From Bacteroidales bacterium (GTDB lineage Bacteria > Bacteroidota > Bacteroidia > Bacteroidales > UBA932), in contig JAFZRX010000017.1 in NCBI GenBank assembly GCA_017619675.1, positions 1-64,000 on the forward strand: a stretch of DNA of 64,000 nt, in the 5' to 3' direction. The position numbers and the translations under genes are program-made. The notes beneath the pieces are model-generated. The model was not told where the DNA came from. It searched no databases and saw only the letters and a program-made list of their open reading frames with translations. Below, piece after piece: positions 60,012 through 64,000 of this stretch. The first letter of the stretch is position 1. Each line of letters begins with the position of its first letter.

Positions 60012-61274
60012 ATGACTAAAGCTTCGGTTTGCACAATAGGCGATGAGATTCTCATCGGCCAGATAGTCGATACCAACTCCTCCCACATAGCCCGCGCCCT
60101 CAATTCCCTGGGTATCCAGGTGGGCAAGATGGTCTCCATAGCGGACGACGCGGTCCAGATCAAAGGCTGCCTGGAGGCTGAACTCCAGGAGAACAACATC
60201 GTGGTCTGCACCGGCGGCCTGGGCCCCACAAAGGACGACATCACCAAGGATACCCTGGCCAGAATGTCCGGCGCGACCGGCTGGGTGGAAAGCGAGATCC
60301 AGAAGGACATAATCAGGCGGATACTGGCCTCCAGGGGCCTTGACGCCCTGGAGATAAACCTCCGCCAGGCCCTCGTGCCCAACACCTGCGACGTAATCCC
60401 CAACCAATTGGGAACTGCGCCGGTTATGGTGTTCCGCTTCCCGGAAGGGCGCTTCGGGCATCCTGCAGTGCTCTATTCACTGCCGGGAGTGCCCTACGAG
60501 GCCCTGGGCGCCCTGCCTGACGTGCTGGAGGATATCCGCCAGCACTTTGGCCTGGGCGCCATCGTGCACCGCACCATGATGACCTTTGGAATAGCGGAAT
60601 CCGCCCTCGCAAAGCTCATAGAGCCCTGGGAGAGCGCCCTTCCGGAGGACATGCACCTGGCCTATCTGCCCAACCCCGTCACGGGCGTCCGCCTGCGCCT
60701 TTCAGTTTACGGCGCAGACGACTCCGCGCCGGAGCGCATATCGGCCCAGTTTGCCCTTTTAAAGCCCGTTTTAGGCGATTATATCTATGCGATGGAGGAC
60801 ACCTGCCTTGAAGCCGTTATCGGCGCCTTATTGCGCGGAAGCGGCCAAACCCTGAGCTGCGCGGAATCCTGCACCGGCGGAATGATCTCCCACCTGATCA
60901 CAACGGTCTCCGGATCCTCCGAATATTACCTGGGAAGCGTCACTTCCTACCACCCCGATGTCAAGGCAAAAGTCCTGGGCGTGGACCCCGCGATCATAGA
61001 GTCCGACGGCATAGTCAGCGCCGCCGTCGCCGGGGCCATGGCCCGCGGAGTAAGGGCCCTCACGGGCAGCACTTACTCCGTGGCCACCACCGGCTGGGCG
61101 GACGCCTACGGTGACGAGCGCGAACCCGCCGGCACCGTCTGGGTTGGAGTGGACGGGCCCGCCGGAACACGCACCGCAAGGTTCAATTTCAGGAACGACA
61201 GGAAGCGCAATATCGAGCGTTTTGCGGCTTCTGCCCTCAATGAGCTCCGAAAATACATAATTTCGGTTAAATAA
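60012..61274 (+). CDS. cinA: Competence/damage-inducible protein CinA
   Basis: 420 residues with both expected domains. The N-terminal molybdopterin-binding-like COG1058 domain begins ASVCTIGDEILIGQIVDTNS and contains VVCTGGLGPTKDDIT. The C-terminal nicotinamide-nucleotide amidase domain has LSCAESCTGGMISHLIT, SYHPDVKAKVLGV and VATTGWADAYGD. Family members hydrolyse ADP-ribose or deamidate NMN. It is followed by a 14-bp hairpin that probably ends transcription in both directions. Confidence 0.95.
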   Translation: MTKASVCTIGDEILIGQIVDTNSSHIARALNSLGIQVGKMVSIADDAVQIKGCLEAELQENNIVVCTGGLGPTKDDITKDTLARMSGATGWVESEIQKDIIRRILASRGLDALEINLRQALVPNTCDVIPNQLGTAPVMVFRFPEGRFGHPAVLYSLPGVPYEALGALPDVLEDIRQHFGLGAIVHRTMMTFGIAESALAKLIEPWESALPEDMHLAYLPNPVTGVRLRLSVYGADDSAPERISAQFALLKPVLGDYIYAMEDTCLEAVIGALLRGSGQTLSCAESCTGGMISHLITTVSGSSEYYLGSVTSYHPDVKAKVLGVDPAIIESDGIVSAAVAGAMARGVRALTGSTYSVATTGWADAYGDEREPAGTVWVGVDGPAGTRTARFNFRNDRKRNIERFAASALNELRKYIISVK

Positions 61275-61284
61275 CTGAAAAATA

Positions 61285-61333
61285 AATAGTGTAACAAAGT
61301 TGTTTATTACCTTAACATTTTTGTTACACTATT
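61285..61333. terminator. Bidirectional terminator between cinA and the M19 peptidase gene
   Basis: A perfect 14-bp AT-rich stem (arms AATAGTGTAACAAA at 61285-61298 and its complement at 61320-61333, loop 21 nt) lies between two converging genes. A second 7-bp stem (TATAGCC/GGCTATA, 61340-61346 with 61354-61360) follows directly. Position and symmetry fit termination of both genes. Confidence 0.6.
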
Positions 61334-61362
61334 ACTCCGTATAGCCGGAATATGGCTATAAC

Positions 61363-62448
61363 CTATTGATTTGCAATCTCTTGCACCTCTTTCATCACTC
61401 TTAGGAAGTTTCCGCCCGCAATCTTGGCAATATCGTCCTCAGAGTACCCTCTCAGACGCAGTTCTTCTATCACGGTCTGGAACTTTGAGATGTCCTCCAA
61501 CCCTGCCGGAGTGACGTCGATTCCATCGAAATCTGACCCCAGTCCAACATGGTCCACCCCGGCTATTTTCACCACATGGTCTATGTGGTCAACCACCACT
61601 TTATAGGACGGACGGTCCAACGACTCCAGCTCCGCCAACCCCTTCTGCCATCCGGCAAAATACTCCGGATTCGAAGGGCAGGCCCGGAACTTCTTCTCGA
61701 TTATGTCGCACCTGTCGTCCACCTCCTGGAAGACCGGATCGTTGGCGAACTCGTCGGACAGGAACACCGGGTAGAAATTGATCTGGATCACTCCCCCTTT
61801 CTCCGCTATGGCCTTGATCAGCTCGTCCGTCAGATTGCGGCGGTGGCTGGCCAGCGCCTTGCAGCAGGAATGCGTGGTGACGATGGGTGCCTTTGAGTAT
61901 TTGAGGCAGTCGCGGACGGTGTCATCGGCGCAGTGCGCGATGTCTATGATCATTCCCAGGCGGTTCATCTCCGCCACCACCTCGCGGCCGAAAGGACTGA
62001 GGCCGCCCCAGCGGTGGCTGCCGGCGCAAGAATCGCAGATGTCGTTGTCGCCGTTATGGGTGAGCGTCAGGTAGCGCACTCCCTGCCTGTAATAGTCCCT
62101 CAGTTTGTCCAAAGAACCGCAGATTGGCGAACCGTTCTCCATACCTATTAATATGGAAATCAGTCCTTTATCCTTGTTCATATAAACATCTTCTGCAGAA
62201 TACGCAAAGGCTACCTTGTCCGCATTTTCCCCCACCTGTTTACGCATCACTGCCATCATCTTGTCCGCCAGTTCGGCGGCCTGCTCGTTGGTCAGCGTGT
62301 TGGGCGTGAACAGTGCGAAGAACGAAGCGTCCACCCCGCCCTTTACCATCTTTGGGAAGTCCACCTGGGCACGGGCGTTGTCAATGCCAAAGTTGCGCAG
62401 CCGGTGCATCTGCGACGGCGAGTCGCAATGTGAATCAAGTACTATCAT
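61363..62448 (-). CDS. M19 membrane-dipeptidase-like zinc peptidase
   Basis: 361 residues of the renal-dipeptidase family. The binuclear zinc site is recognisable: VLDSHCDSP (His and Asp), GMENGSP (bridging Glu), DIAHCADD and TTHSCCKAL (His residues), and GLGSDFDGID near the C-terminal catalytic Asp. There is no signal peptide, so this copy looks cytoplasmic. It would cleave dipeptides, possibly those with D-residues. It lies 6 bp from the end of the ABC-F gene on the same strand. Confidence 0.9.
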   Translation of the reverse strand: MIVLDSHCDSPSQMHRLRNFGIDNARAQVDFPKMVKGGVDASFFALFTPNTLTNEQAAELADKMMAVMRKQVGENADKVAFAYSAEDVYMNKDKGLISILIGMENGSPICGSLDKLRDYYRQGVRYLTLTHNGDNDICDSCAGSHRWGGLSPFGREVVAEMNRLGMIIDIAHCADDTVRDCLKYSKAPIVTTHSCCKALASHRRNLTDELIKAIAEKGGVIQINFYPVFLSDEFANDPVFQEVDDRCDIIEKKFRACPSNPEYFAGWQKGLAELESLDRPSYKVVVDHIDHVVKIAGVDHVGLGSDFDGIDVTPAGLEDISKFQTVIEELRLRGYSEDDIAKIAGGNFLRVMKEVQEIANQ

Positions 62449-62454
62449 ATTGTG

Positions 62455-64000
62455 TCAGTCTATCAGTTTACCCCACTCCTCTTCCTTGAAGTCCAACTCT
62501 CTCTTGCACTCGAGGTAAGAGCGTGTAAGTTCCAGTATTTCATCTTTTTCCGTTGTCAGCGTCATCTTGTGCTCCAGATCTTTCATCTGGGCCTCCAGCT
62601 TCTCTATGTCCTTCTCCAGCGCCGCAATCCGGTTCTTAATCCTCTTCTCCTCCTTGCTCTTCTGGCGCATCTCCTCATAGGACATCTGACGCTCCTGCTT
62701 TACGGCAGGCTGAGCCGGGGCGGCTGCAGCCGCAGGCTTCGCCGCTCCCCTGTCCATCTCGGCAATGGACTCCAGTTTGCGTTTCTGCAGGAACTGCGCT
62801 ATGGTCTCCAGATGCTCGCGCACGCGCCCGTCCTCAAATTCATAGAACTTGTCCACCAGGCCGTCAAGGAAGTCTCGGTCATGGGATACAACAACAAGGG
62901 TTCCGTCGTAGGCCTTGAGCGCCTGTTTCAGGATGTCCTTGGACTTTATGTCCATGTGGTTGGTGGGCTCGTCAAGGGCCAGGAGGTTGTAGCTCTTGAG
63001 CATGAGAGTGGCCATGGCAAGGCGGGCCCGCTCGCCGCCGCTGAGCACGCTCACGGGCTTGTCGATATCCTCGCCGCGGAAGAGGAACTGCGCCAGCAGG
63101 TCCCTCAGGCGGCTGCGGATATCGCCGGTGGCAACGCGGTCCAGAGTGCTGAAGACAGTCTCTTTTTTGTCAAGCACATCTTCCTGATTCTGAGCATAGT
63201 AACCTATGGTTACATTATGTCCTGCTTTAGCTTCTCCATCTATAGGGTCCAACTCTCCCGTGAGGATTCTCATGAAGGTTGTCTTGCCTTCTCCGTTGCG
63301 TCCTATCAGGGCCACTTTCTCCCCTCTGCGGATCTCTATGTCCGCGTTCTTGAACACTACCTTCTGCGGATAGCCGGCGGTCAGGTTCACGGCCTTGAAG
63401 GCTACGTCCCCGCTGCGCGGAGCGGGCGGGAACTTCACCCGCAGGGTGGCGTTGTCCGTCTCGTCTATCTCCAGCCTCTCCAGTTTCTCCAGGGCCTTGA
63501 TGCGTGACTGCACCTGGTTGGACTTGGTGGGCTTGTAGCGGAAGCGGTTTATGAAGTCTTCCGTCTTCTCTATCATCTTCTGCTGGTTCTGGTAGGCCGC
63601 GGTCTGCTGCGCGAGCCTTTCGGCGCGCAGCTCCACATAGCGGCTGTACGGAACCTTGTAGTCGTATACGTGGCCCAGCATGACCTCAACCGTGCGGTTT
63701 GTCACGTTGTCAAGGAACTTCCTGTCGTGTGAAACCAGCATAATGCCCCCTTTCAGGCCTTTTAAGTAGTCTTCAAGCCATTCAATGGACTCTATGTCCA
63801 AATGGTTGGTAGGCTCGTCCAGAAGCAAAATATCGGGCTTTCTGAGCAGAATCTTGGCCAACTCTATGCGCATGTTCCAACCCTGGGAGAAAGTGTCCGT
63901 CAGGCGGCCCAGCTCGTCGTCCTTGAAGCCCAGGCCCTTCAGCGTGCGCCGGGCCTGCGCCTCAGCCGGCTCGCTCTGGCTCAGCCGCAGGTAGTCGTCC
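62455..64000 (-). CDS. ABC-F family ATPase, truncated by the window edge
   Basis: The reading frame stays open to position 64000, so only the C-terminal 514 or so residues are seen. They include the end of the first ABC domain (signature-like DTFSQGWN, then LLLDEPTNHLDIES), the interdomain linker helices, a full second domain (Walker A GRNGEGKTT, signature LSGGERARLA, ALDEPTNHMDIKS) and a C-terminal Ala/Pro linker plus coiled coil (KSKEEKRIKNRIAALEKDIE). There are no membrane segments. ABC-F proteins act on the ribosome; the first-domain Walker A lies outside the window. Confidence 0.93.
   Translation of the reverse strand, partial: DDYLRLSQSEPAEAQARRTLKGLGFKDDELGRLTDTFSQGWNMRIELAKILLRKPDILLLDEPTNHLDIESIEWLEDYLKGLKGGIMLVSHDRKFLDNVTNRTVEVMLGHVYDYKVPYSRYVELRAERLAQQTAAYQNQQKMIEKTEDFINRFRYKPTKSNQVQSRIKALEKLERLEIDETDNATLRVKFPPAPRSGDVAFKAVNLTAGYPQKVVFKNADIEIRRGEKVALIGRNGEGKTTFMRILTGELDPIDGEAKAGHNVTIGYYAQNQEDVLDKKETVFSTLDRVATGDIRSRLRDLLAQFLFRGEDIDKPVSVLSGGERARLAMATLMLKSYNLLALDEPTNHMDIKSKDILKQALKAYDGTLVVVSHDRDFLDGLVDKFYEFEDGRVREHLETIAQFLQKRKLESIAEMDRGAAKPAAAAAPAQPAVKQERQMSYEEMRQKSKEEKRIKNRIAALEKDIEKLEAQMKDLEHKMTLTTEKDEILELTRSYLECKRELDFKEEEWGKLID

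Overview
The window reads as a chromosomal segment of a Bacteroidota bacterium, most likely an uncultured gut-type member of the order Bacteroidales. The evidence is the lineage-typical gene set and the promoters. The genes include a Rho factor with a long Ala/Pro/Lys-rich insert, a giant hybrid two-component regulator with an AraC-type output domain, LptD and TamA-like outer-membrane assembly proteins, many small secreted beta-barrels, a GGDD-type (pyrophosphate) phosphofructokinase and an ECF sigma factor paired with a membrane-anchored barrel protein. Several intergenic regions carry the Bacteroidota promoter pattern TTTG-N18-TAnnTTTG. Base composition is moderately GC-rich in most genes and clearly AT-rich in a few intergenic stretches.

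Region 1 (1-3780) is the end of an integrative element: a tyrosine recombinase, two proteins I cannot name, and a cut-off gene at the left edge. One of the two genes sits inside a perfect 14-bp inverted repeat 0.9 kb apart, and the AT-rich leader of the integrase carries a cluster of TGTGACA boxes. Region 2 (3778-31000) is housekeeping: mnmE-rho, lptD, an amidase, dnaA, pepD-rpe, birA, rsfS-ftsH-cdsA-psd, ispG with an outer-membrane protein, an Ig-like lipoprotein, rel and ligA on one strand, then pfp, a DUF1508 protein, a cytoplasmic GH13 enzyme and a TrmH-type methyltransferase. Genes are packed tightly, with several head-to-tail and tail-to-tail overlaps.

Region 3 (31000-51300) holds a TamA-like lipoprotein and two paralogous barrels, rlmD, two more small barrel proteins, a GNAT-like protein, rarA, a GH3 glycosidase with a PA14 insert, a DUF1573 protein, a hybrid two-component sensor/regulator, a prolyl oligopeptidase and a calcium/sodium antiporter. 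Region 4 (51300-55900) is the most unusual part. A three-gene operon (ECF sigma factor, predicted inner-membrane-to-outer-membrane barrel protein, secreted serpin) lies between non-coding tracts full of repeats. Region 5 (55894-64000) returns to housekeeping: an acyltransferase, queA, a small XRE regulator with a repeat-rich leader, a degenerate dihydroorotate dehydrogenase-like protein with cinA, an M19 dipeptidase and a truncated ABC-F ATPase.

The main novelty candidates are: (i) a family of five 104-107 bp palindromic intergenic elements (34901, 35084, 51471, 54979, 55372), two of which flank the sigma-barrel-serpin operon in the same orientation; (ii) a 202-nt nested hairpin (55117-55318) and a second hairpin-rich block (55522-55748) that look like structured non-coding RNA or DNA; (iii) the operon itself, which would link envelope sensing to export of a protease inhibitor. 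I saw no tRNA, rRNA, CRISPR array, transposase gene or classical SusC/SusD locus. All functional names come from reading motifs by eye, not from database searches.
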